Shown in pieces: positions 1-10,247 of a stretch of DNA of 44,701 bases. The stretch is taken from NCBI GenBank assembly GCA_028708215.1, contig JAQVZL010000006.1, positions 1 to 44,701 on the forward strand. Reading direction: 5' to 3'. The notes beneath the pieces were generated by a model. The model was given only the letters and a program-made list of their open reading frames with translations. It ran no database searches and had not been told where the DNA came from. The position numbers and the translations under genes were made by a program. The stretch comes from Bacteroidales bacterium (GTDB lineage: Bacteria; Bacteroidota; Bacteroidia; Bacteroidales; UBA932). Each line of letters starts with the position of its first letter. The first letter of the stretch is position 1.

Positions 1-261
1 GAGAATGAACTCAAAACAGGTAACTTCATTGAAACTAAAGATTCTTTGTACAATTATTTTGCTTTCTTTACAGAAAAATTTGCCCCAGGCGAGACTCCTC
101 CTTTTGAATTTTATCTCCCTAAAATCAAAGAGATTATTATTGGAAAACGTAAACAAAGCCTTATTAAAGAACTTGAACAAGAGCTTATAAAAGAAGCGCT
201 AATAAACAATACTATTAAAACAAATATTAACGATAATCGCAAAAATGAAAATCTGTACTAA
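1..261 (+). CDS. C-terminal part of a hypothetical/SurA-like (PpiC-type) peptidyl-prolyl isomerase, truncated by the window start
   Basis: Frame 1 is open from base 1 (ENELKTGNFIETKDSLYNYFAFF...IIIGKRKQSLIKELEQELIKEAL) to the stop at 261; overlaps the next SurA-like gene by 17 nt. Confidence 0.6.
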   Translation, partial: ENELKTGNFIETKDSLYNYFAFFTEKFAPGETPPFEFYLPKIKEIIIGKRKQSLIKELEQELIKEALINNTIKTNINDNRKNENLY

Positions 262-1615
262 AACAGTCATCGTTACACTGGCTATCATATTTACTCAGGT
301 AACCACTATCTACTCACAGAGATACCACAATGGGCTCGTAGATAAAACTATAGCCCTAATAGGGAACGACATGATTCAACTATCTGAATTAGAAACAGAA
401 GTTCAAATGATGATGCTCCAAGGTGTTACATCAGATAAAAATCTTAGATGTGAAATATTGCAAAATATGCTCACTCAAAAAATATTTCTAACACAAGCTC
501 GTCTAGACAGCATTCAAGTTAGTCCAGATAATGTAGAAAACGAACTAAATAGGAGAATCTCCAATGTAATGACACAGCTTGGAGGGGAAAAGGCCGCAGA
601 AGAGTATTTTAAAAAACCTATGTTTCGGTTAAAAGAGGAGTGGAGAAGTGCTCTCCATGAGCAATTTCTCACACAAGAGATGCAGAGCAAAGTTGCACAA
701 ACAGCCCCTGAGCTAACACCCTCAGATGTAAAAGAGTTCTATAACACCACCTCCGAAGATAGTCTTCCAATTATCCCAACACAATATAAATATAGACAAA
801 TAGCAGTCTATCCAGATAGGGAAAGTGCCGAGTTAGCTGTAAAAGAGAGATTACTAGGTTTCCGTGAAAGAGTAATGAAGGGAGAACGCTTTAGTACATT
901 AGCAACACTCTACTCTCAAGACCCAGGTAGTGCTACCAGAGGAGGCGAACTAGGAATGGCCTCAAAAACTATGTATTGGCCAGCCTTTTCAGATATTGCA
1001 ATAGCTTTAAAAGAGGGGCAAGTTTCCCAAATTGTAGAGACTCCAGATGGCTTTCACATTATCCAAATGATAAGTAAAGAGGGAGAGATGTTCAATGCTA
1101 GACATATATTAATACGCCCAGAATATACAAACGAAGATAGATCAAAAGCATTTAAGAGATTAGACAGCATTAAAAACCTAATAGAGGCCGATTCTGTTTC
1201 ATTTGAGATGGCTGCACGCAGGTTTTCTCACGATACAAAATCATATATAAACGGAGGGTTAGTTGCCGATAAAAACTCAGGGTCGGCCTATTTCGATAAA
1301 GAGAACCTTAAAATACTAGATTATAACATTATTAGAGGTCTTAAAGAGGGAGATATTTCTGAACCTTTTGAGACCACAGACAACGAGGGTAGAGATGGAA
1401 ATACAATCTATAAAATCATTAAATTAGAGAAGATTATTCCTTCCCACCCAGCAAATTACATAAACGATTTCTCTGTTCTTCAAGATGAAGCTAGAAATAA
1501 ACTTGCAATGGAGGCTATAGAAGAATTTGTCAATCAAAAGAAAAAGACAACATATATTAAAATTGACCCTCTATTTCAATATTGTCCTTTTCTTAAAGAG
1601 GGTTGGATAAAATGA
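245..1615 (+). CDS. Peptidylprolyl isomerase, SurA-like with parvulin domains
   Basis: 456 aa, signal peptide, parvulin motifs (LYSQDPGSATRGGELGMASK...GFHIIQMISKEGEMFNARHILI). Confidence 0.9.
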   Translation: MKICTKTVIVTLAIIFTQVTTIYSQRYHNGLVDKTIALIGNDMIQLSELETEVQMMMLQGVTSDKNLRCEILQNMLTQKIFLTQARLDSIQVSPDNVENELNRRISNVMTQLGGEKAAEEYFKKPMFRLKEEWRSALHEQFLTQEMQSKVAQTAPELTPSDVKEFYNTTSEDSLPIIPTQYKYRQIAVYPDRESAELAVKERLLGFRERVMKGERFSTLATLYSQDPGSATRGGELGMASKTMYWPAFSDIAIALKEGQVSQIVETPDGFHIIQMISKEGEMFNARHILIRPEYTNEDRSKAFKRLDSIKNLIEADSVSFEMAARRFSHDTKSYINGGLVADKNSGSAYFDKENLKILDYNIIRGLKEGDISEPFETTDNEGRDGNTIYKIIKLEKIIPSHPANYINDFSVLQDEARNKLAMEAIEEFVNQKKKTTYIKIDPLFQYCPFLKEGWIK

Positions 1616-3582
1616 AATTAAGGTGTCTATACTCTGTTTTTTTAATACTCCTTACCTTCACTCTTAATGCTCAACAGGCAGAAGATCAAGGGAGGCTTGT
1701 TAGACTAATTAAAGCAGAAACTGCCGAAACTTACGAAAACGAGCTTTTAAATATAAAGAAAGTTACAGGAAATGCCCAGTTTTTACATAATAATGCTTTA
1801 ATAATCTGTGACACGGCCATATGGGATGTAAGTAAAAATATTATAGATGCAATAGGTAATGTTAAAATTATACAAGAATCTACAACTTTATCTGGAGACC
1901 GAATTCACTATATTGCCGATAGTTCACTGGCTCAGGTAAGAGGATCTATTGTAGAACTTCTAGACGGAGACAGTAACCGTCTAAGAACATTTTTTTTAGA
2001 TTACAACACAAAAGATAGCATAGCCTACTTCTACAAAGGAGGAAGCATGATGGACACTGCTGGTAGAGTTATTGAGAGTTTAAGAGGCTATTACCACTCT
2101 AAAATAGATAGATTCAAATTCCTAGAAGAGGTAGAGATGGCTACTAGTGATATGGTTCTTAAAAGTGATTCACTAACCTTCTGGACTCAAACCAATAAAG
2201 TTGATTTTCTTGGTCAAATCATGGCTTGGCAAAATAGTGCTTTTCTCACTTCTAAGACAGGATGGTACAACAAAGAAGAGGAGACCTACAACTTTGTAAA
2301 AGACGCATATATTTTAAACTCTCAGAATGAAATTTGGGGGGACCGCATTTTATATCAAAAAGCTCTATCTACTGCACAATTATGGGATAATGTTCAAATT
2401 GTAGATACTGCACAATCTATTATACTATTCTCTGATTACGCTATATATCAAGACAACAAAAGCCCATCTAAAGATAGTTTAACATGGGTCAAGCTCTACA
2501 ATAATCCTTCTATTGCATATTATTCCATTGAAAATGAAACCCCAGACACTCTTTTTTTTAGTGCAGACACTATTCACTATAGAGATATGCCACTCTACCT
2601 AGTAGACTCTGCTACAATAGCGTCTTCAAATAAAAGGTATAAAAACAGCCAGCGCGACCCAATTAAAGAGATGTATGGCCAGCCCATTGAACCAGTTGTT
2701 GCAGACTCAATCCCTCTTAGTAAAGAGAAAGAGTTACTCAAAAGTATAAAAGAGAGTACACTAATAACAGACAGCACATTACAGACCGAGTCAGCAAAAT
2801 TAAGCATAGACTCTACTACCTTTGTAAAAGAGCCTACACTGGTAAAAGATACCACATTGATTAGATTTGTAGATGCTAAAAATAGTGTAAAGTTTTACCG
2901 TAGCGATTTTCAAGGTAAATGCGACTCTCTTAGATTTAACTCTATAGACTCAATTATAAGACTTTACAAAGAACCCGTTCTTTGGAATGAAAATAATCAA
3001 TTTTTAGCCGATAGTATACAGTTACTTGTTGCTCAAAACTCTCTTAAAAGAGTTGACTTTATGTCCAACTCTTTTATAATTGCTCCCGAAGACTCTATTC
3101 ATAACAACCAAATAAAATCTACAGATATGGTAGCTTTTTTTACAGAAGGAGATCTTTCTAGGTTCGATGCATACGGTAGTGTTTCATTAATTATTTTTCT
3201 CCAAGAAGATAGTATTATAACAACTATGAACAAAAAGGAGTGTAAAGTAATGACAGCTAAAATTAAAAACAGAGCTGCAGAGAGAATAAAGTATATAGAC
3301 AATATTCCTAGCGATGCATATCCAATTATTGATTTAGAGCCAGACCAAAAACTACTAAAAGATTTTAAACTATTTACCGAACAGAAGCCTAAAGATAGGT
3401 ACGCTGTTTGCGACAGGTCAATTATCCCTTCTAAAAGAGAAGAAGTTACTAATACAGAACTCCCTCAATTCAAATATACATGGATACTATTCCGTATTAA
3501 ACCTCAATTACCTATTAGCACCATAGACCAAATAGAGAAAGAGCCCCCTATCAAACAAAAAGAAGAGAGCTCTTTACCTTAA
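1603..3582 (+). CDS. OstA-like / LPS-transport (LptA/LptD-N type) protein
   Basis: 659 aa with signal peptide and beta-jellyroll-like repeats (NAQFLHNNALIICDTAIWDVSKNIIDAIGNVKIIQ); overlaps the upstream SurA-like CDS. Confidence 0.8.
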   Translation: MDKMKLRCLYSVFLILLTFTLNAQQAEDQGRLVRLIKAETAETYENELLNIKKVTGNAQFLHNNALIICDTAIWDVSKNIIDAIGNVKIIQESTTLSGDRIHYIADSSLAQVRGSIVELLDGDSNRLRTFFLDYNTKDSIAYFYKGGSMMDTAGRVIESLRGYYHSKIDRFKFLEEVEMATSDMVLKSDSLTFWTQTNKVDFLGQIMAWQNSAFLTSKTGWYNKEEETYNFVKDAYILNSQNEIWGDRILYQKALSTAQLWDNVQIVDTAQSIILFSDYAIYQDNKSPSKDSLTWVKLYNNPSIAYYSIENETPDTLFFSADTIHYRDMPLYLVDSATIASSNKRYKNSQRDPIKEMYGQPIEPVVADSIPLSKEKELLKSIKESTLITDSTLQTESAKLSIDSTTFVKEPTLVKDTTLIRFVDAKNSVKFYRSDFQGKCDSLRFNSIDSIIRLYKEPVLWNENNQFLADSIQLLVAQNSLKRVDFMSNSFIIAPEDSIHNNQIKSTDMVAFFTEGDLSRFDAYGSVSLIIFLQEDSIITTMNKKECKVMTAKIKNRAAERIKYIDNIPSDAYPIIDLEPDQKLLKDFKLFTEQKPKDRYAVCDRSIIPSKREEVTNTELPQFKYTWILFRIKPQLPISTIDQIEKEPPIKQKEESSLP

Positions 3583-3607
3583 TAATTATATACAATTTGG
3601 TAAAATA

Positions 3608-4888
3608 TTACCAAATATTAAGTGGTAAGCCGTGCATCTTCTTTCTTACTTGCTCTCTAACCTCGGCAATAACAGCCTCGTTATCTATATTAGAAAGCAC
3701 CTTATCTATTAACTCCACTATAAAAGGCATATCTTTTTCTACTAATCCTCTGGAGGTAACAGCAGGAGTTCCTACTCTAATTCCCGAAGTTTGAAAAGGA
3801 GATCTAGAGTCGAATGGAACCATGTTTTTATTCACAGTGATATCTGCAGAAACAAGTACTTTTTCTGCTACTTTACCTGTCAAATTTGGGAATTTACCCC
3901 TTAAATCAATCAACATAAGGTGATTATCTGTTCCTCCCGAAACTACTTTATATCCTTTTTCCATAAAAGACTCAGCCATCGAAGTTGCATTCCTTTGAAC
4001 TTGAGCCTGATAGGTTTTAAATTCTGGTTGCAATGCCTCGAAAAAAGAGACAGCCTTAGCTGCAATACAATGCTCTAAAGGGCCACCTTGGATACCTGGG
4101 AATACACTAGAATTTAATACAGCAGACATTTTTTTAATTGCTCCTTTAGGAGTTTTTATTCCAAAAGGATTGTCAAAATCTTCTCCCATTAAAATAACAC
4201 CGCCTCTTGGGCCTCTAAGTGTTTTATGAGTAGTAGATGTAACAATATGGGCGTGTTTTACAGGATTAGAAAGTAAGCCAGCAGCTATAAGGCCAGCAGG
4301 GTGAGCCATATCTACCATAAATATTGCTCCAACTTTATCTGCAATAGCTCTCATTCTCTCCCAATCCCACTCTTTTGAATAGGCAGAAGCTCCCCCAATA
4401 AGCATTTTGGGTTTATATTCTAGAGCTTTAGCTTCCATATGGTCATAATCTATAACCCCTGTCTCTTCATTTAATTGGTAAGAGACCGCATTATACAATA
4501 TACCAGACATGTTTACAGGCGACCCATGAGTAAGGTGCCCACCATGGGCAAGATCTAGTCCCATAAATGTATCTCCTGGCTTTAGACATGCCATAAATAC
4601 AGCCATATTTGCCTGTGCTCCTGAATGTGGTTGTACATTGGCATACTTAGCATCAAATAATTCACATAAGCGATCTATAGCTAGTTGTTCTACTTGATCT
4701 ACCACCTCACAACCGCCATAATATCTAGCTCCAGGATACCCCTCGGCATATTTATTTGTTAAAACAGAGCCTAAAGCAGAAAGAACTTGTGGCGTAACAA
4801 AGTTTTCCGAAGCAATGAGTTCTATGCCGTGTAATTGGCGATTCTCTTCCTTCTTAATGAGTTCAAAAATTTGAAGATCTTGTTTCAT
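3608..4888 (-). CDS. glyA: Serine hydroxymethyltransferase
   Basis: 426 aa; SHMT motifs ([45 protein letters not shown]). Confidence 0.97.
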   Translation of the reverse strand: MKQDLQIFELIKKEENRQLHGIELIASENFVTPQVLSALGSVLTNKYAEGYPGARYYGGCEVVDQVEQLAIDRLCELFDAKYANVQPHSGAQANMAVFMACLKPGDTFMGLDLAHGGHLTHGSPVNMSGILYNAVSYQLNEETGVIDYDHMEAKALEYKPKMLIGGASAYSKEWDWERMRAIADKVGAIFMVDMAHPAGLIAAGLLSNPVKHAHIVTSTTHKTLRGPRGGVILMGEDFDNPFGIKTPKGAIKKMSAVLNSSVFPGIQGGPLEHCIAAKAVSFFEALQPEFKTYQAQVQRNATSMAESFMEKGYKVVSGGTDNHLMLIDLRGKFPNLTGKVAEKVLVSADITVNKNMVPFDSRSPFQTSGIRVGTPAVTSRGLVEKDMPFIVELIDKVLSNIDNEAVIAEVREQVRKKMHGLPLNIW

Positions 4889-5027
4889 TATGTAATATTT
4901 TTTCTTTAAATAGCTTATAAAAATGTCTCCAAAGGTACGAATAATATTCTTTTATTTACCTTTTAAACAAATAATTATTATACCCAATGTAGGGAAATAA
5001 CTTGTACTTGCAAACAATAAATATACT

Positions 5028-5058
5028 AAAAAAGGTGCCTAAATACTCTTTAGACACC
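5028..5058 (-). terminator. Intrinsic terminator of the OmpA-family gene
   Basis: On the minus strand GGTGTCTAAA-gagta-TTTAGGCACC (10-bp stem with one G.U) followed by TTTTTT. Confidence 0.8.
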
Positions 5059-5099
5059 CTCTTCTTATATCTTAATATTCTACGAATAAGGCATAAGGC

Positions 5100-6266
5100 C
5101 TACTCAAGAATAACTACGCGGTTAAGAATAGGTTTGTCAAACGGCTCGTTCTCCTCGCCTTTTGCAATTACTTGCAACTGACTACCTTTTACACCAAACT
5201 TGTTTACAAGCGCATTATAAACTGCATCTGCTCTAGCTTGGCTAAGCTTCTGATTAATTGCTTTACTACCTGTAGCTTTATCTGCAGATCCCATAATTTT
5301 ATATGACTTTCCAGACTTCTTAAGAACCTCTGCAAAACTAGCTAAGTTAATTAGATCTTTATCTGTAAGCCTAGCTTGACCTATAGGGAAGAAAATAGCT
5401 AATGGTGCTGCAACATACTCTACAGATGTAATAGTTTCTGGTTTCCTTGCCTTTTCTGCAGCTAAGTCAGATGCTAGTTTTTTAGCTTTTGCATCGGCAT
5501 CGGCAATTCTCTTATCTAGCTCAGCAATCTTGTTATTGTAAGAAGAGTAATCTGGTGCAATTGGCTCAACATATCTATCAAAGCCTCTTTTAGCAAAATT
5601 ATAGGTAAAACCTATAGTTGCAGAGACAATCTCTTCTATACCTTGGCCAACTTGGTACCCGTCAAAGCGATCATTAACCATAAGAACTCTAAGCTCAAGA
5701 TTCAAATTTACAGCGTCTGACAATCTAAGTTCATTTAATAATCCTGCAGTAGCAGAAACCTCTTTGTACTCTGGGTTTACATTCTTTTTCCAAGACTTAG
5801 CATAACCAAAACCAACAAACGGAATAAAGTCCCAAGTTCTGTCCATTCTGTAGCCACCTATGGTATTTGAGATATTCCAAAGTAAATCACCATGTAAATT
5901 AAAGAAGTTAAACTCCTCGTCATAATAACCTGCAAGGTCGCTAGAAGCTCCTGTTACAAACTTTGCAGATGAACTAGTGGTAACACCTTTTGCCTTTAAA
6001 CCTGCATATTGAGTTCTAACACCTATACTAGGAGTAATCCATTTACCTAGAGATATATCAAGCGCTGGAGCTAGCCTATCTGCGAAATCAGCTTTTGTAT
6101 CATGCTCTCCATAAAGAACCTGGACTCCTCCACCTACAGAGATGAACCAGTTATCAAAGAATTTATTAGTTACATAAGGGCCATATTTATTGGCCTGTGG
6201 CTGCTGCTGCGCAATTGCTGCAACAGTAAACAGCATAATAGTGAAAGTAAGTAGTTTTTTTATCAT
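5100..6266 (-). CDS. OmpA-family outer membrane protein
   Basis: 388 aa, signal peptide, N-terminal beta-barrel, C-terminal OmpA domain (IMGSADKATGSKAINQKLSQARADAVYNAL). Confidence 0.9.
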   Translation of the reverse strand: MIKKLLTFTIMLFTVAAIAQQQPQANKYGPYVTNKFFDNWFISVGGGVQVLYGEHDTKADFADRLAPALDISLGKWITPSIGVRTQYAGLKAKGVTTSSSAKFVTGASSDLAGYYDEEFNFFNLHGDLLWNISNTIGGYRMDRTWDFIPFVGFGYAKSWKKNVNPEYKEVSATAGLLNELRLSDAVNLNLELRVLMVNDRFDGYQVGQGIEEIVSATIGFTYNFAKRGFDRYVEPIAPDYSSYNNKIAELDKRIADADAKAKKLASDLAAEKARKPETITSVEYVAAPLAIFFPIGQARLTDKDLINLASFAEVLKKSGKSYKIMGSADKATGSKAINQKLSQARADAVYNALVNKFGVKGSQLQVIAKGEENEPFDKPILNRVVILE

Positions 6267-6362
6267 AAATTTTTAATCTTAAGTTTTATTAATTGACAAA
6301 TTATTCTAACATTTATTTAACTATAACAACTTAAATATAACATTGTTCACTTTGCCAGATAC

Positions 6363-6396
6363 AAAAAACTAATGTACCCTCTCCTGAGTACCTTAG
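6363..6396 (-). terminator. Intrinsic terminator of the rpsF-rpsR-rplI operon
   Basis: Minus strand CTAAGGTACTC-aggaga-GGGTACATTAG (one mismatch) followed by TTTTTT. Confidence 0.75.
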
Positions 6397-6416
6397 TCAA
6401 TTATTAGAGTGGAAAA

Positions 6417-6869
6417 TTAATCCTCTCCTACTACTTCAATTTTAATATTTGCTTTAATATCACGATGGCATTTAACCGTAGCATCGTAAATACCAATCTC
6501 TTTAACAGTATCTTTCTCTGTGATAGAGATATTTCTTCTGTCTATTTCAAACCCCTTTGCTGCTAGAGCCTCGGCAATTTGAATGTTGTTTACAGAACCA
6601 AATATCTTACCTGTGGCGCTTACCTTTGTAGCTAAAGTAACCTGTATTCCTTCTAACTTATCTGCAAGAGCAGTTGCCTCTTCTCTTAACTTAGCATCTT
6701 TATGCGCTCTTTGCTTAAGATTCTCGGCATGCATCTTCTTTACAGAAGGAGTAGCCATAATAGCAAAGCCTTGAGGAATAAGATAATTAGTAGCGTATCC
6801 ATTACGAACAGTTACCATATCGTCTTTGTCTCCTAGATTAGGGACATCTTGCTTTAATATAATTTCCAT
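6417..6869 (-). CDS. rplI: 50S ribosomal protein L9
   Basis: MEIILKQDVPNLGDKDDMVTVRNGYATNYLIPQGFA. Confidence 0.97.
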   Translation of the reverse strand: MEIILKQDVPNLGDKDDMVTVRNGYATNYLIPQGFAIMATPSVKKMHAENLKQRAHKDAKLREEATALADKLEGIQVTLATKVSATGKIFGSVNNIQIAEALAAKGFEIDRRNISITEKDTVKEIGIYDATVKCHRDIKANIKIEVVGED

Positions 6870-6886
6870 TTTATCTTCTCCTTAGC

Positions 6887-7159
6887 TTATTTCATTAAAT
6901 CGGTTACGTATGGAAGCAAAGCTAAATGTCTTGCGCGCTTAACGGCTTGTGCAACTTTCTTCTGAAATTTCAGAGAGGTGCCAGTGAGCCTGCGTGGAAG
7001 AATTTTCCCTTGTTCATTAAGAAACTTCTTCAAGAATTCTGCATCCTTATAGTCTATATACTTAATACCAGCCTTTTTAAAACGGCAATATTTCTTCTTT
7101 TTTACCTCTACTGTAGGGGGGGTAAGATAACGAATTTCACTTTTTGATCCTATAGCCAT
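6887..7159 (-). CDS. rpsR: 30S ribosomal protein S18
   Basis: [62 protein letters not shown]. Confidence 0.97.
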   Translation of the reverse strand: MAIGSKSEIRYLTPPTVEVKKKKYCRFKKAGIKYIDYKDAEFLKKFLNEQGKILPRRLTGTSLKFQKKVAQAVKRARHLALLPYVTDLMK

Positions 7160-7161
7160 AA

Positions 7162-7509
7162 TTATGCCTCCTTTGCTTTAGATTTATTTGCTCTTCTTTT
7201 CTGGGCATAAGCTGCTGCATGTTTGTCTAGCGCAAATGTTAGGAAACGAATTATACGCTCGTCGCGACGATACTGAAGCTCAAGCTTTGCAATCAATTCA
7301 GGAGCAGCCATAAACTCAATTAGATAATAAAACCCAGTGGTTTTTTTCTGAATTGGGTATGCCAGTTTCTTAAGGCCCCAATCTTCTTCTTGCACAATTT
7401 CACCACCATTATCTGTGATAAAATCGCGATACTTTTTTACCGCTTCCTTTATCTGCACGTCAGATAAAACGGGAGTTGCAATGAAAACGGTTTCATAATG
7501 ATTTAACAT
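7162..7509 (-). CDS. rpsF: 30S ribosomal protein S6
   Basis: [19 protein letters not shown]...[22 protein letters not shown]. Confidence 0.96.
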   Translation of the reverse strand: MLNHYETVFIATPVLSDVQIKEAVKKYRDFITDNGGEIVQEEDWGLKKLAYPIQKKTTGFYYLIEFMAAPELIAKLELQYRRDERIIRFLTFALDKHAAAYAQKRRANKSKAKEA

Positions 7510-7531
7510 ATTTCTCTTTACTTTTATAATT

Positions 7532-7570
7532 AAAAAAGGGCTGCAAATATAAAATAATATTTTCAGCCCT
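7532..7570 (-). terminator. Possible intrinsic terminator downstream of pepD, overlapping the rpsF promoter
   Basis: Minus strand AGGGCTG (7564-7570), 20-nt loop, CAGCCCT (7537-7543), then T-run; the long loop lowers confidence. Confidence 0.45.
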
Positions 7571-7575
7571 GCAAA
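7544..7575 (-). promoter_or_regulatory. Bacteroidota primary-sigma promoter for rpsF-rpsR-rplI
   Basis: Minus strand TTTG (7572-7575), N20, TATATTTG (7544-7551), matching TTTG-N~19-TAnnTTTG. Confidence 0.65.
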
Positions 7576-7601
7576 TTAATCTGCTTTACTAAAAATGCTA
7601 A

Positions 7602-9059
7602 CTATTTTTTAACAGGAGCATTTTTTAGTACCTCTATCATATATTTCCACCATTTCTCTACAGTAGCAATATTTACTCTCTCGTCTGGAGAGTGAGGAGA
7701 ACGAATTGTTGGACCACAAGAGATCATATCCCAATTAGGGTAAGCACCACCTAAAATACCACACTCTAAACCTGCATGAATAGCTTTTACTTTAGGCTCA
7801 TTTCCATACAAATCTTTGTAAACAACCTTCATTGTCTTCAAAATATCTGAGTCCATATTTGGCTGCCATCCTGGGTAACCACCACTGAATACAACCTCGG
7901 CTCCAGCCAACTCAAACAGACACTGTATAGATGTAGCATAAGCCTCTTTAGCACTATCTACAGAGCTTCTCATCAAAGTTTTAATCTCTATAACACCATC
8001 TCCAGATTTTACTATTGCAAGGTTATTAGAGGTTTCTACCAACCCTGGCATAGCATCACTCATACGCTCTACGCCATTAGGGCAAGCATACACAGCTTTA
8101 ACCATATTTAGTGCAGTAATATTATCTATTATAGTATCGGGAGTGTCGCACTTATCTAGAGTAATTGTAAGGTCTGGCTCATGAGCTGCAAGCTCCTTTT
8201 TAATATATCCAAGTTGTTCACTTACAATTTCCTTTGCTTTTTCTGCCTTTGCGGCTGGTATAGCTAAAGTAGCAAAAGCCTCTCTTGGTATTGCATTTCG
8301 TAGACTTCCGCCCTCTACAGAAGATAATCTAGCATGCAAGTCTGTAATTAGGGGAAGAAGAATTCTTACCATAACTTTATTGGCATTACCTCTACCTAAA
8401 ATAATATCCATACCAGAGTGACCTCCCTTAAGACCAGTTATATTTAATTTATAACCTTCGTAACCAGCACGTACTCTCTCTTCGGTATACTTAAAAGTAA
8501 CATTGGAATCTAACCCCCCAGCACAACCTACATAAAGCTCACCTTCATCTTCTGAGTCTAGGTTAATTAAAATATCGCCCTTCAAAATACCAGGCTTAAG
8601 ACCTCTTGCACCTGTCATTCCAGTCTCTTCGTCCATAGTGAAAAGAGCCTCTACTGGGCCATGCACCATCTCTTTATCTTCTAAAACAGCCATTGCAACA
8701 GCAACTCCTAAACCATTATCTGCTCCAAGAGTAGTTCCATTTGCATATACCCACTCATCTACAATTTTTGTTTCAATAGGGTCCTTTTCAAAATCATGAA
8801 CTTTATCGCTATTTTTTTGAGGAACCATATCTATATGCGCCTGAAGGATTATTCCTTTTCTATTTTCCATTCCAGGGCTTGCAGGCTTACGAATAATAAC
8901 GTTACCTAACTCATCTTTTATTGTTTCTAGACCAAGATCATTCCCAAATTTCTCTAAAAAAAGTATCGCTTTTTCCTCTTTCTTTGAAGGCCGAGGTATT
9001 TGCGTTAGAGAATAAAAATGGTTCCAAACCCTCTGGGGGTTTAATTTTTTAATGTCCAT
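7602..9059 (-). CDS. pepD: Aminoacyl-histidine dipeptidase / cytosol non-specific dipeptidase (M20C)
   Basis: 485 aa; GIILQAHIDMVPQKN, LGADNGLGVAVAMAVLED, LFTMDEETGMTGA, HAGLECGI. Confidence 0.95.
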   Translation of the reverse strand: MDIKKLNPQRVWNHFYSLTQIPRPSKKEEKAILFLEKFGNDLGLETIKDELGNVIIRKPASPGMENRKGIILQAHIDMVPQKNSDKVHDFEKDPIETKIVDEWVYANGTTLGADNGLGVAVAMAVLEDKEMVHGPVEALFTMDEETGMTGARGLKPGILKGDILINLDSEDEGELYVGCAGGLDSNVTFKYTEERVRAGYEGYKLNITGLKGGHSGMDIILGRGNANKVMVRILLPLITDLHARLSSVEGGSLRNAIPREAFATLAIPAAKAEKAKEIVSEQLGYIKKELAAHEPDLTITLDKCDTPDTIIDNITALNMVKAVYACPNGVERMSDAMPGLVETSNNLAIVKSGDGVIEIKTLMRSSVDSAKEAYATSIQCLFELAGAEVVFSGGYPGWQPNMDSDILKTMKVVYKDLYGNEPKVKAIHAGLECGILGGAYPNWDMISCGPTIRSPHSPDERVNIATVEKWWKYMIEVLKNAPVKK

Positions 9060-9121
9060 AATTTATTTTATTTTTTAATTAATAATTGACAAAGTTCAAA
9101 ATTAGCAAAAAAAGGTTGAAA

Positions 9122-10240
9122 TTACAACCTGCCTGTTGCCACTCCAAGAGGGAAAGAGAGTAACTCTCCCAGCTGATAAACAGGAATCCTAGACTGAACT
9201 AAAAGCTCTTGTCCATCCATAACTCTAGCGTTCACTACAATTGGTTTTCTGTAGATTACTTTATCTTTCCCTGTAATAGATACATCCATATTAACTACAC
9301 CTAATTGCTCCTCTTTTATTAACTCTAGAACAACAGGCCTACCAGAAAGATTATTTGCTGGCATTAAACCAGAAGTTTCAGATAACCTAAAAGCTATATA
9401 TATCTGCTTTTCGTTATTAGATTTTGGAACAACATCAAAACTCATCTTTTGAACACTTGTAGTACTCTTTCCCATAAAAAGACTTAAGTATTCATCTTCT
9501 AAACGGTTAATCTCTTCTACTGCTGCTCTTAAAGCATCGCCACTAAAAGTAGCATCTGTGTCTCCCGTAATAATGCTTAGTCTCTTTGCCCTTAAATGAA
9601 ATATCTGTGAGGCAATTTCCTGAGCCCTCTTTTCTACACTCTTCTCTACTACCTGGCTCTGCTGCACAGCAACTCTCTCTGAGCCGGTTCTACTCTGAAC
9701 TGTTCTATAAAGGGTACTCTTCTCACTAGTTAGGTTTGAACCAGACATAGCCTTAACGTAAAGCTCATTGCTATTTAAATTAGGGTACTGCATTTTTTGA
9801 GATTTACCAGCATATGAGTCAGACCACATAATAAGACCTTGATTTATCATTTCTAAAAAATTGGCCGACGCATTTCTTTGATTGCCTAAATAGAGTGCTA
9901 TATTAACAGAAGGGTCTGCCTCTATATAAGGAATCAACTCCACAGAACTCAACTTATAACTCTCTCTGCTCTCTTGAAGAGCCTCTACTCCTAAATATTT
10001 TTGAGCATATTTAGCATAAGGGCCAGCTACAAAAGAGTCATGAGTTGCCTCTACTACAAGATGAATGTTAGTAATAGGTAATGAATAGACAATAGCACCT
10101 ACTGGGACTCTATCTCCAGGGTTTAAAATTTGAGAACTTAAATTCGATGTTATTAGCAAAACTAATAGTGCTAGCAAAATTTTCAAACTACTTTTCATCT
10201 TAATTATGTTTTTTGTATTTAATATGTTATATAACACCAA
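9122..10240 (-). CDS. DUF4831 family protein (likely start at the ATG at about 10198, MKSSLKILL...)
   Basis: 372 aa, signal peptide; LNPGDRVPVGAIVYSLPITNIHLVVEATHDSFVAGPYAKYAQKYLG resembles Bacteroidota DUF4831 proteins. Confidence 0.75.
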   Translation of the reverse strand: MVLYNILNTKNIIKMKSSLKILLALLVLLITSNLSSQILNPGDRVPVGAIVYSLPITNIHLVVEATHDSFVAGPYAKYAQKYLGVEALQESRESYKLSSVELIPYIEADPSVNIALYLGNQRNASANFLEMINQGLIMWSDSYAGKSQKMQYPNLNSNELYVKAMSGSNLTSEKSTLYRTVQSRTGSERVAVQQSQVVEKSVEKRAQEIASQIFHLRAKRLSIITGDTDATFSGDALRAAVEEINRLEDEYLSLFMGKSTTSVQKMSFDVVPKSNNEKQIYIAFRLSETSGLMPANNLSGRPVVLELIKEEQLGVVNMDVSITGKDKVIYRKPIVVNARVMDGQELLVQSRIPVYQLGELLSFPLGVATGRL

Positions 10241-10247
10241 ACATCAC

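Noticed and set aside
2595-2855. Minus-strand ORF of 86 aa
   Set aside because: Antisense to the OstA-like gene, in its low-complexity insert; likely spurious.
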